From Comamonas suwonensis (lineage in GTDB: Bacteria; Pseudomonadota; Gammaproteobacteria; Burkholderiales; Burkholderiaceae_C), in the NCBI RefSeq assembly GCF_012844455.2, contig NZ_JABBCQ020000005.1, forward strand, positions 124,001-188,000: a stretch of 64,000 nucleotides of DNA. Reading direction: 5' to 3'. Shown in pieces: positions 51,210 to 58,936 of this stretch. Under the pieces are notes generated by a model. That model ran no database searches. It had not been told where the DNA came from and was given only the letters and a program-made list of their open reading frames with translations. The stretch's first letter is position 1. Every line of letters starts with the position of its first letter. The translations under genes were made by a program, and so were the position numbers.

Positions 51210-51929
51210 ATGCTTGAAGTTCGCCAATCCAACCACCGCGGTCGCGCCAATCATGGCTGGCTGCAATCGCGCCACACCTTCTCCTTCGGCCACTACCGCG
51301 ACGCCAATCAGCAAGGCTTTTCGGATCTGCTGGTCATCAATGACGACCATGTGTCCCCCGGTCAGGGCTTCGGCACCCACGGTCACCGCGACATGGAAAT
51401 CTTCTCCTATGTGCTCGACGGCGCCCTGGAGCACAAGGACTCCATGGGCACGGGCTCGGTGATCCGTCCCGGCGATGTGCAGATGATGAGCGCCGGCACC
51501 GGCGTCCAGCACAGCGAGTTCAACCACTCGGCCCAGGACCCGGTGCACTTTCTGCAGATCTGGATCGTGCCCGCCGAACGCGGCGCCGCTCCACGCTATC
51601 AGCAGGTTCATGTGGACGATGCCGACAAGCGCGGCCGCCTGCGCCTGATCATCGCCCCCGAAGGCGCAGACGGCACGCTGGCCGTGCGCCAGGACGCCCG
51701 GGTCTATGCCGGCCTTTTCGACGGCGAAGAGTCCGCCGAGCTCGATGTGGGGCCCGAGCGCCATGTCTATGTGCATGTGGCCCGCGGCAGCCTCAGCGTG
51801 AACGGTGAGCGCCTGTCCGAAGGCGACGGTGCCCGCATCCGCAACGCCGGGGCCCTGCGCTTCGATCACGGCGAAGGCGCCGAGGTACTGGTCTTTGACC
51901 TGCGCCCCCGTGAACTGCCCACCTTGTAA
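51210..51929 (+). CDS. Pirin family protein (quercetinase-like bicupin)
   Basis: 239 residues from MLEVRQSNHRGRANHGWLQS, chosen because GGAG lies six bases ahead; the TTG and ATG starts two to four codons earlier overlap that signal. The metal site is made by FGTHGHRDMEIFSYVLDGAL and GTGVQHSEFNHS. E. coli YhhW of this family cleaves quercetin in vitro; others act as redox-sensitive regulators. It is the first gene of a five-gene cluster under LysR control. The true substrate is unknown. Confidence 0.92.
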   Translation: MLEVRQSNHRGRANHGWLQSRHTFSFGHYRDANQQGFSDLLVINDDHVSPGQGFGTHGHRDMEIFSYVLDGALEHKDSMGTGSVIRPGDVQMMSAGTGVQHSEFNHSAQDPVHFLQIWIVPAERGAAPRYQQVHVDDADKRGRLRLIIAPEGADGTLAVRQDARVYAGLFDGEESAELDVGPERHVYVHVARGSLSVNGERLSEGDGARIRNAGALRFDHGEGAEVLVFDLRPRELPTL

Positions 51930-52014
51930 GCAACAGTTTTCATACCCCGTTTTTCATTCTGCTTTCTTGTTTTCCCTGCAGCCTCTCGCTCACCTTTTCC
52001 CCAGGAGTTTCACC

Positions 52015-52692
52015 ATGTCCAACGCCAACGCTTCCATCGCCCGTCCCGTCGCCGTCGCCAAGCCCGGTGCCAAGCTGCTCAACCCTCATGACCACACACT
52101 GATCATGATCGACTTCCAGTCGCAGATGGCCTTTGCCACGCACTCCATCGATCCCGTGCAGCTGCGCTCCAATGCTGCCCTGGTCGCTTCGGCCGCAGCA
52201 GGCTTCGGTGCCTCCACCATCCTGACCACGGTGGCCGAAAAAAGCTTCTCCGGCCCCATGTTCGAGGAAGTGACCGCGCCTTTCCCCGGCCTGGCCCTGC
52301 TGGACCGCACCTCGATGAACACCTGGGAAGACAATGCCGTCATTAAGAAGGTCAACGAGATCGGCAAGCCCCGCATCGTGCTGGCCGGCCTGTGGACCAG
52401 CGTGTGCATCGTCGGCCCGGCCCTGTCGGCTCTGGATCAAGGGTTTGAAGTCTTTGTGATCGCCGATGCCTGCGGTGACATCTCCGCCGAAGCGCACAAC
52501 CGCGCCATGGACCGTATGGTGCAGGCCGGTGCCCAGCCCATCACCTCGCTGCAATACCTGCTGGAAATGCAGCGCGACTGGGCCCGTACCGAGACCTATG
52601 ACATGACAACCGGTATCGCCAAGAAACTGGGCGGCGGCTACGGCATTGGTATCACCTACGCCAAGACCATGTTCGGCGCTCACGAAGGCTAA
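52015..52692 (+). CDS. Isochorismatase-like cysteine hydrolase (YcaC type)
   Basis: 225 residues; CCAGGAG lies before the ATG. The Asp/Lys/Cys triad is visible as D33 in LIMIDFQSQMAF, K76 in TTVAEKSFSGP and C131 in LAGLWTSVCIVGPALSAL. Members hydrolyse amides or enol ethers of small molecules; the YcaC branch has no firmly known substrate. It is the second gene of the cluster; the amidohydrolase starts 104 bp later. Confidence 0.9.
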   Translation: MSNANASIARPVAVAKPGAKLLNPHDHTLIMIDFQSQMAFATHSIDPVQLRSNAALVASAAAGFGASTILTTVAEKSFSGPMFEEVTAPFPGLALLDRTSMNTWEDNAVIKKVNEIGKPRIVLAGLWTSVCIVGPALSALDQGFEVFVIADACGDISAEAHNRAMDRMVQAGAQPITSLQYLLEMQRDWARTETYDMTTGIAKKLGGGYGIGITYAKTMFGAHEG

Positions 52693-52796
52693 AAAGGCGC
52701 ACCATCTTTCTGCCGTGCAGACCGATCTCGCATCTGCGGTCTGCGCGCCACGAAACCTGGCGCACTCTTTGCGCCGCTGAACTTCCAGAGACATCC

Positions 52797-54686
52797 ATGA
52801 CCCAGCTCACCACGCCCGAACTGATTCTGTTTAACGGCCGCTTCACTACCTTGGACCGCAGCAACCCCACAGCCACGGCCGTGGCAGTAAGCCAGGGGCG
52901 CTTCAGCGCCGTCGGCAGCGACCGCGAAGTCCTGCCCCTGGCCGGCCCGCAGACCCAACGCATCGATCTGGGCGGACGCAGTGCGCTGCCGGGCCTGATC
53001 GACAACCACCTGCACCTGATCCGTGGCGGCCTGAACTTCAACATGGAGCTGCGCTGGGACGGCGTGAAGAGCCTGGCCGATGCCATGGCCATGCTCAAGG
53101 CCCAGGTGGATGTGACTCCTGCGCCCCAGTGGGTGCGTGTGGTAGGCGGCTTCAGCGAGCACCAGTTTGTGGAAAAGCGTCTGCCCACGCTGGCCGAGCT
53201 GAACGCCGTGGCGCCCGATACCCCGGTCTTCATCCTGCATCTGTACGACCGAGCCCTGCTCAACGCCGCCGCCCTGCGCGCCGTGGGCTATACCAAAGAC
53301 ACGCCCGAGCCCCCCGGCGGCCAGATCCTGCGCGACAGCGCCGGCAACCCCACGGGCCTGCTGCTGGCCAAACCCAATGCTTCCATCCTGTATGCCACAC
53401 TGGCCAAGGGCCCCAAGCTGCCGCGCGACTACCAGGTCAACTCGACACGCCACTTCATGCGCGAGCTCAACCGCCTGGGTGTGACCGGCGCCATTGACGC
53501 GGGCGGTGGCATGCAGAACTATCCCGACGACTACGACGTGATCCAGGAGCTGGCCGATGCCGATCAGCTCACCATCCGTCTGGCCTACAACCTGTTCACG
53601 CAAAAGCCCAAGGAAGAGAAGGACGACTTTCTGCGCTGGACCGCCACCTCGCAGTACAAGCAGGGCACGGACTACTTCCGCCACAACGGCGCAGGCGAGA
53701 TGCTGGTGTTCTCGGCCGCCGACTTCGAGGACTTCCGTCAGCCCCAGCCCGAGCTGGCGCCAGGCATGGAAGGCGAGCTCGAAGAAGTGGTACGTATCCT
53801 GGCCCAGAACCGCTGGCCCTGGCGCATGCACGCCACCTACGACGAGACCATCGACCGCGCCCTCAACGTGTTCGAGAAGGTCAATGAAGACACGCCCCTG
53901 ACTGGTCTGAACTGGTTCTTCGACCATGCCGAAACCATTTCCGAGAAGTCCATCGACCGCATCGCGGCCCTGGGCGGTGGCGTGGCCGTGCAGCATCGCA
54001 TGGCCTACCAGGGCGAATACTTCGTCGAGCGCTATGGCGCCGCCGCAGCGGAGGCCACGCCGCCCGTCAAGCGCATGCTGGAGAAAGGCGTCAACGTGTC
54101 AGCCGGCACCGATGCCACCCGCGTCGCAAGCTACAACCCCTGGGTTTCGCTGTCCTGGCTGATCACGGGCAAGACCGTTGGCGGTCTGCAGCTCACGCCC
54201 CAGCGCAACTGCCTGAGCCGCGACCAGGCCCTGCGCATGTGGACCGAAAACGTGACCTGGTTCAGCAATGAACAGGGCAAGAAAGGCCGCATCCAGGTGG
54301 GCCAGCTGGCCGACCTCATCGTGCCCGACCGTGACTTCTTCGCCTGCCCCGAGTCCGACATTACCGACACCTCGGCCCTGCTCACCGTGGTGGGCGGCAA
54401 GGTGGTCTACGGCGTCGGCGCCTTCGCCGACTTCGACGAATCGGCCCCGCCCCTGGCCATGCCTGACTGGTCCCCCGTGCGCACCTTCAAGGGCTATGGC
54501 GCCTGGGGTGTGCAGGAAGGTGCACCGCTGCAGTCGGTCATGCGCAACGCTGCGGCGAACTGCGGCTGCGCCAGCAACTGCAGCATGCACGGCCACGCCC
54601 ATGCCACGGCCTGGAGCAGCAAGCTGCCCGTGGCCGATCTCAAGGGCTTCTGGGGCGCGCTGGGCTGCGCCTGCTGGGCGGTGTGA
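52797..54686 (+). CDS. YtcJ-like metal-dependent amidohydrolase with Cys/His-rich C-terminal tail
   Basis: 629 residues. The N-terminal metal motif is DNHLHL (H71, H73). WPWRMHATYDETIDRALNVF supplies another His, FFDHAETISEKSIDRIAALG follows, and VSAGTDATRVASYNPWVSLS carries the catalytic Asp; GQLADLIVPDRDFFACPESD closes the composite beta domain. The tail after residue 585 is unusual: NCGCASNCSMHGHAHA has Cys589, Cys591, Cys595 and three His, and two more cysteines stand near the end (C624, C626). The tail could hold a metal or Fe-S centre. It is the third gene of the LysR cluster; the DoxX-like gene starts one base after its stop. Confidence 0.9.
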   Translation: MTQLTTPELILFNGRFTTLDRSNPTATAVAVSQGRFSAVGSDREVLPLAGPQTQRIDLGGRSALPGLIDNHLHLIRGGLNFNMELRWDGVKSLADAMAMLKAQVDVTPAPQWVRVVGGFSEHQFVEKRLPTLAELNAVAPDTPVFILHLYDRALLNAAALRAVGYTKDTPEPPGGQILRDSAGNPTGLLLAKPNASILYATLAKGPKLPRDYQVNSTRHFMRELNRLGVTGAIDAGGGMQNYPDDYDVIQELADADQLTIRLAYNLFTQKPKEEKDDFLRWTATSQYKQGTDYFRHNGAGEMLVFSAADFEDFRQPQPELAPGMEGELEEVVRILAQNRWPWRMHATYDETIDRALNVFEKVNEDTPLTGLNWFFDHAETISEKSIDRIAALGGGVAVQHRMAYQGEYFVERYGAAAAEATPPVKRMLEKGVNVSAGTDATRVASYNPWVSLSWLITGKTVGGLQLTPQRNCLSRDQALRMWTENVTWFSNEQGKKGRIQVGQLADLIVPDRDFFACPESDITDTSALLTVVGGKVVYGVGAFADFDESAPPLAMPDWSPVRTFKGYGAWGVQEGAPLQSVMRNAAANCGCASNCSMHGHAHATAWSSKLPVADLKGFWGALGCACWAV

Positions 54687-54687
54687 T

Positions 54688-55095
54688 ATGGGTGCGCTGC
54701 ACGCTGCTGCCACCGCCCCCTGGGTGCAGTCGCTGGCCCTGCTGTGCCTGTGTGCGGCCTACCTGCAAGGTGGCTGGTACAAGGCCCTGAATTTCCGCGG
54801 GGCAGTGGCCGAGGTGAAGGCCCTGGGCCTGACTCCGGCTGCTCCCATTGCAGCGGCCGTCCTGGTGCTGCAGCTAGCGGCCTCGGCCCTGATCCTCACA
54901 GGCTGGTACCGCTGGCTGGGTGCGCTGGCCCTCGCAGGTTTCACGGTGCTGGCGGCCTTGCTGGCCGACCGTTTCTGGGCAGCGCCGCAGGCCGAGCGCC
55001 AGCGTGCTGCCAACGCATTTTTTGAACACTGGGGCCTGGTCGGCGGCATGTTGCTCGTCGCCTGGCACGATCTCGGAGGCTCCCATGCCGGATAA
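54688..55095 (+). CDS. DoxX-like four-helix membrane protein
   Basis: 135 residues; its ATG follows the amidohydrolase stop by one base and its end overlaps the MFS gene by 11 bp, so the three are tightly coupled. Four hydrophobic helices are visible: VQSLALLCLCAAYLQGGWYK, then AAPIAAAVLVLQLAASALIL, LGALALAGFTVLAALLADRF and FEHWGLVGGMLLVAWH. The helix-1 Gly-Gly-x-x-Lys and spacing fit DoxX/DoxD-like proteins, which are linked to quinone or thiol redox chemistry in the inner membrane. Its role here is inference. Confidence 0.82.
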   Translation: MGALHAAATAPWVQSLALLCLCAAYLQGGWYKALNFRGAVAEVKALGLTPAAPIAAAVLVLQLAASALILTGWYRWLGALALAGFTVLAALLADRFWAAPQAERQRAANAFFEHWGLVGGMLLVAWHDLGGSHAG

Positions 55096-56710
55096 CCCAA
55101 AAGCAGCCTCGGGCAGCTTCGCGCCGCTTGCCATCCCCGTCTTCGCTGTGCTGTGGGCCGCCACGGTGCTGGGCAACATCGGCAGCTTCATGCGCGACGT
55201 GGCCAGTGCCTGGATGGTGACCGAACTCTCATCCAGCCCCACGGCCGTGGCCCTGATCCAGACGGCGGCCACGCTGCCCGTCTTTCTGCTGGCCATTCCC
55301 GCCGGCGTGCTGTCCGACATCCTGGACCGCCGTCGTTTCCTCATCGGCGTGCAGGTGCTGCTGGGAGCCGTGAGCGGTACGCTGCTGGTGCTGGCCCAGA
55401 GCAACACCCTCACGGTGGAATACCTGGTGGCCCTGACCTTTGTCGGCGGCATCGGTGCCGCCCTCATGGGCCCGACCTGGCAGTCCATCGTGCCCGAGCT
55501 GGTGCCGCGCAGCGAACTCAAGAGCGCCGTGGCCCTTAACTCCCTGGGCATCAACATCGCGCGTGCCATCGGCCCGGCCGCCGGTGGTCTGCTGCTGGCC
55601 AGCTTCGGCGCTGCTGCGGCCTACGGGCTTGATGTGCTCAGTTATGTGTTCGTGATCGCCGCCCTCGTCTGGTGGAAACGCCCCAAGGCCGAGGCCTCGG
55701 CGCTCAATGAGCAGTTCTTCGGCGCCTTCCGGGCCGGCGTGCGCTATGCCCGTGCCAGTCGCGAGCTGCATGTGGTGTTGCTGCGCGCTGCGGTCTTTTT
55801 CCTGTTCGCCAGCTCGGTCTGGGCCTTGCTGCCCCTGGTGGCGCGCCGCATGCTGGGCGGCACGGCCGGTTTCTACGGCGTGATGCTGGGTGCCGTCGGT
55901 GCCGGAGCCATCCTGGGCGCCGTGCTGCTGCCCAAGCTGCGCAAGCGCCTCGACACCGACGGTCTGGTGTTGCTGGCTTCTGTGGTGACGGCCTTGGTCA
56001 TGGGCGTCCTGACCCTGGCGCCGCCCCAGTGGGCTGCCGTGGCGCTGATGCTGGTGCTGGGTCTGGGCTGGATTGTCGCGCTGACCACGCTCAACGGCGT
56101 GGCCCAGGCGGTGCTGCCCAACTGGGTGCGCGGCCGGGGTCTCGCCATCTACCTCATGGTGTTCAACGGCGCCATGGCCCTGGGCAGCCTGGGCTGGGGC
56201 CTGATCGCTGGCCAGTTGGGCCTTCCGGTCACGTTGCTGATCGGAGCCGTGGGCCTGGTGCTGGTGTCCCTGGTCTTCCACCGCGTCAAGTTGCCTGGCG
56301 GCGAAGCCGATCTGCAGCCGTCCAACCACTGGCCCGAGCCCCTGCTGGCAGAACCTGTGGCCCACGACCGTGGCCCGGTCATGATCCAGATCGAGTACCA
56401 GGTCGCCGGCGAAGACCTGCCCGCCTTTTTTCAGGCCATGCAGCAGGTGGCCCATGAGCGCCGCCGTGATGGCGCTTATGCCTGGGGTGTGGCCGAGCAC
56501 ACGGGAGAGCCAGGCCGCGTGATCGAGTGGTTCCTGGTCGAATCCTGGGCCGAGCACCTGCGTCAGCATGGTCGGGTTTCCAAGGCTGATGCCGATCTGC
56601 AGGCTGCAGCGCTGCGCTACCACCAGGGACCTGACAAGCCCGTGGTCCATCATTTCCTGTCCCTAGATGGACGCAGCACTCAAGCAGGCCCGGGTGTGTC
56701 CTTTCACTGA
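55085..56710 (+). CDS. MFS transporter with C-terminal antibiotic-biosynthesis-monooxygenase-like domain
   Basis: 541 residues. Residues 1-420 are a 12-helix major-facilitator exporter of the enterobactin-exporter type: FAVLWAATVLGNIGSFMRDV, then AWMVTELSSSPTAVALIQTA and SDILDRRRFLIGVQVLLGAV. Residues 440-530 (VMIQIEYQVAGEDLPAFFQA, then MQQVAHERRRDGAYAWGVAE and RVIEWFLVESWAEHLRQHGR) form a ferredoxin-like dimeric alpha/beta-barrel domain resembling antibiotic biosynthesis monooxygenases, on the cytoplasmic side. The fusion suggests that a compound is bound or altered before export. It is the last gene of the LysR cluster. Confidence 0.88.
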   Translation: MPDNPKAASGSFAPLAIPVFAVLWAATVLGNIGSFMRDVASAWMVTELSSSPTAVALIQTAATLPVFLLAIPAGVLSDILDRRRFLIGVQVLLGAVSGTLLVLAQSNTLTVEYLVALTFVGGIGAALMGPTWQSIVPELVPRSELKSAVALNSLGINIARAIGPAAGGLLLASFGAAAAYGLDVLSYVFVIAALVWWKRPKAEASALNEQFFGAFRAGVRYARASRELHVVLLRAAVFFLFASSVWALLPLVARRMLGGTAGFYGVMLGAVGAGAILGAVLLPKLRKRLDTDGLVLLASVVTALVMGVLTLAPPQWAAVALMLVLGLGWIVALTTLNGVAQAVLPNWVRGRGLAIYLMVFNGAMALGSLGWGLIAGQLGLPVTLLIGAVGLVLVSLVFHRVKLPGGEADLQPSNHWPEPLLAEPVAHDRGPVMIQIEYQVAGEDLPAFFQAMQQVAHERRRDGAYAWGVAEHTGEPGRVIEWFLVESWAEHLRQHGRVSKADADLQAAALRYHQGPDKPVVHHFLSLDGRSTQAGPGVSFH

Positions 56711-56721
56711 ATATGAAATCG

Positions 56722-56754
56722 GCACTCATCGCTGATGGAATAAGCGATGAGTGC
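56722..56754 (+). terminator. Hairpin after the MFS gene
   Basis: The perfect 12-bp stem GCACTCATCGCT/AGCGATGAGTGC has a nine-base loop, 11 bp after the stop. The T-tract is weak (TCCTCAATTTCT), so termination is likely but not certain. Confidence 0.6.
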
Positions 56755-56805
56755 TCCTCAATTTCTATGCAGAGTCAGTTGATGGATCATTGCCAGCGCA
56801 GCAAC

Positions 56806-56973
56806 TCACTTGGCTGTTTTGGCCGCGTGCACGGCCACCACCTCGATTTCCACATACCAGGCGGGGTTGGCCAGGGCGGCAATCCGGAAGGCCGAGCGCG
56901 CGGGCAGGTTGGGTTGGGTATTCCTTGGCTGTTGAGCGGTCCACCGTTCCTGCAGTGCAGGGGGCAGTCGGTT
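56806..56973 (-). pseudogene. RidA (YjgF) family C-terminal remnant
   Basis: On the minus strand a frame reads LPARSAFRIAALANPAWYVE, then IEVVAVHAAKTAK and TGA, the normal C-terminal strand of RidA-type enamine/imine deaminases (PARSAF...VEIEVVAV). Upstream the frame continues for only about 22 codons without family similarity, then meets a stop; the first two thirds of the gene are missing. It is a decayed, 5'-truncated copy next to the LysR cluster. Confidence 0.65.
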
Positions 56974-57114
56974 TCAGCAAAAGCTGTGCCAGCGCTGGGC
57001 TTTAGTGCATTAGCGCAATGAAATCGGTCACTTGTTGTTGATGTCAGAAAAATATTGATAAAGCCTATGTATCGCTTGTGATGGATGCTCACTAATTTGA
57101 GTCACAGAATGAAT

Positions 57115-57150
57115 GAAAAAGGCGCATCCACCATTGCGGATACGCCTTTG
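57115..57150 (-). terminator. Intrinsic terminator of the diguanylate cyclase gene
   Basis: On the minus strand AAAGGCG-T-ATCC pairs with GGAT-G-CGCCTTT (one central mismatch), with an eight-base loop and a following T-run. It lies 35 bp after the stop of the cyclase gene. Confidence 0.75.
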
Positions 57151-57184
57151 AGGCATCGTGGCAGCAGGGATGCCCGAGCGTGAT

Positions 57185-58858
57185 TCAGGTTTTGTGCGGC
57201 ATGCTGCCTGCTTCGCTGACCATGACCCGGTTGCGTCCGCTGCGTTTGGCGGCATAGAGCATGGCATCGGCTTGCTGAAAGACGGCTTTGATGTCCATGT
57301 CGCTGTCGGGCCAGTGCGCTACCCCCAGCGAAATGGTGATGTGGCCGACATCGGCCAGCGCCATGTCCTCGACCAGTTGGCGCAAGCGCTCGGCGGCGTT
57401 GGCGGCGGCATCCAGCGGTGTGTTGGGCAGCAGCAGCAGAAACTCTTCGCCGCCCACACGGCAGGCTACATCGCCCACGCGCGAGACTTCGCGCATGGTG
57501 TGGGCCAGTTGCGTGAGCACTTCGTCACCCGTGTCATGGCCAAAGCTGTCGTTGATGCGTTTGAAGTGGTCGATGTCGATGGCGATGACGGAGAAGGATA
57601 GCTCCTGTGTCTGAAAGGCCGTGACCGCAGCTTCCAGATGGCGACGGTTGCCCAGGCCGGTCAGCGGGTCGGTGTTGACGTCTTCGCGCAGCTTGGTGAT
57701 GTTGCGTTGCAGCCGGTTCAGACCCTTGAGCATGGCTTTTTTCAGCTCATGAGACTCAAAGTACCAGGACTTGACGGCCTGAATGTTCTGCGCGGTCTCG
57801 GGCTTGTCCATATCGTGTGCGCCATTCGCCAGCTGGCGCAGCGGGCTGGCAATGCGGCGTGCGCTCCACCAGATGACGACCAGCATGACCAGCGCGATGG
57901 GCAGGGTTTTGTAGAGCACGGCGCGCATCAGCTTGTTGAGCGGTGCCAGCGTGGTGGCCTTGGGGCGCTGGGCCACGATCCCCCAGCCTGCGACGGGAAT
58001 GATGGCGTAGCCCGCCAGCATTTCAACCCCCTTGCTGTTGAACACGGTCGCTGCGCCGGATTCCCCTTTGATCACGGAGTTGATGACATCGTTGTTGATC
58101 ACTCTGTCGCCTACGCGCTGGCTGTCGGGGTGGTAGATGATGTGCTTGTTCTTGTCCACCACATAGACGTAAGTGCCGTCCTGATAAAAGTGCGAGCCCA
58201 GCAGCGTGTCGAGAATATTGTCTTCCTTGAGGTAGACGCTGCCCCCCACGGCACCCAGGTATTGGCCGTCAGTACTAAAAATGGGCTGCGAGATAAAGAC
58301 GATGTAGTTTCCCGCAGTGGACAAATAAGGCTGGCTGACCACCGGGCCGCGTTTGGTCAGCGTCTCCACGACCCCTGCGCTTTGCAGTGTCTTGCCCTTG
58401 ATTTGCAAGGTTTCGGGTGAGGTGGCCAGCACATAACCCGTGGGGTCGATGATGGTGACGGAGTTGAAACTCTTGGTCTGCAGGCGCAGGCGATGGGCTT
58501 CCTGGGTCAGGTACCCAGGCTCCTTCATGTGAGAGGCCATGAGCTGGGCGCTGTACGCCAGTTGCTGCAGAGCGGACTGCAGAAAATCGTCCGTGCTCTT
58601 GGCTAGCTTGGTCGCGTAGGCGTGGTGGCCTTCCAGAGTGGTGTCTATCAACTGCTGGCGCTGCACCAGATAGCCGGCGTAGAAGGTGTTGATAAACGGA
58701 ATCAGCGCGCTGGCGATAGTCAGCGCGAGGATCAGACGCCGCAGGTCAAGCCGGGAGGGCGCGAGGCTGCGGCGCCATGTGTTGGATTTCTTCACTGTGT
58801 ATGTTGCGGTGGCGGAGCGGCCTGTTTCCTGGGCTTCAGGGCGGGCAGTCCCGGTCAC
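57185..58858 (-). CDS. Cache-domain diguanylate cyclase
   Basis: 557 residues if started at the GTG; no ATG precedes the first membrane helix, and a later GTG (TYTVKKSN) is possible. Two membrane segments (RLILALTIASALIPFINTF and LPIALVMLVVIWWSARRI) enclose a periplasmic double-Cache sensor of about 260 residues (YVYVVDKNKHIIYHPDSQRV). A GGDEF domain follows, with an intact active site CRVGGEEFLLLL and an inhibitory RxxD site (RVGD) five residues before it. It should make cyclic di-GMP from GTP when the sensor binds a small ligand, with product feedback inhibition. Confidence 0.92.
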   Translation of the reverse strand: MTGTARPEAQETGRSATATYTVKKSNTWRRSLAPSRLDLRRLILALTIASALIPFINTFYAGYLVQRQQLIDTTLEGHHAYATKLAKSTDDFLQSALQQLAYSAQLMASHMKEPGYLTQEAHRLRLQTKSFNSVTIIDPTGYVLATSPETLQIKGKTLQSAGVVETLTKRGPVVSQPYLSTAGNYIVFISQPIFSTDGQYLGAVGGSVYLKEDNILDTLLGSHFYQDGTYVYVVDKNKHIIYHPDSQRVGDRVINNDVINSVIKGESGAATVFNSKGVEMLAGYAIIPVAGWGIVAQRPKATTLAPLNKLMRAVLYKTLPIALVMLVVIWWSARRIASPLRQLANGAHDMDKPETAQNIQAVKSWYFESHELKKAMLKGLNRLQRNITKLREDVNTDPLTGLGNRRHLEAAVTAFQTQELSFSVIAIDIDHFKRINDSFGHDTGDEVLTQLAHTMREVSRVGDVACRVGGEEFLLLLPNTPLDAAANAAERLRQLVEDMALADVGHITISLGVAHWPDSDMDIKAVFQQADAMLYAAKRSGRNRVMVSEAGSMPHKT

Positions 58859-58936
58859 ATGTTCATGGAGTACTTGCCCGCATTATGGTTCTTCGGGCCA
58901 GAGCCCGGTTCGCGGTCAACCACGATCCGGGGCGTT

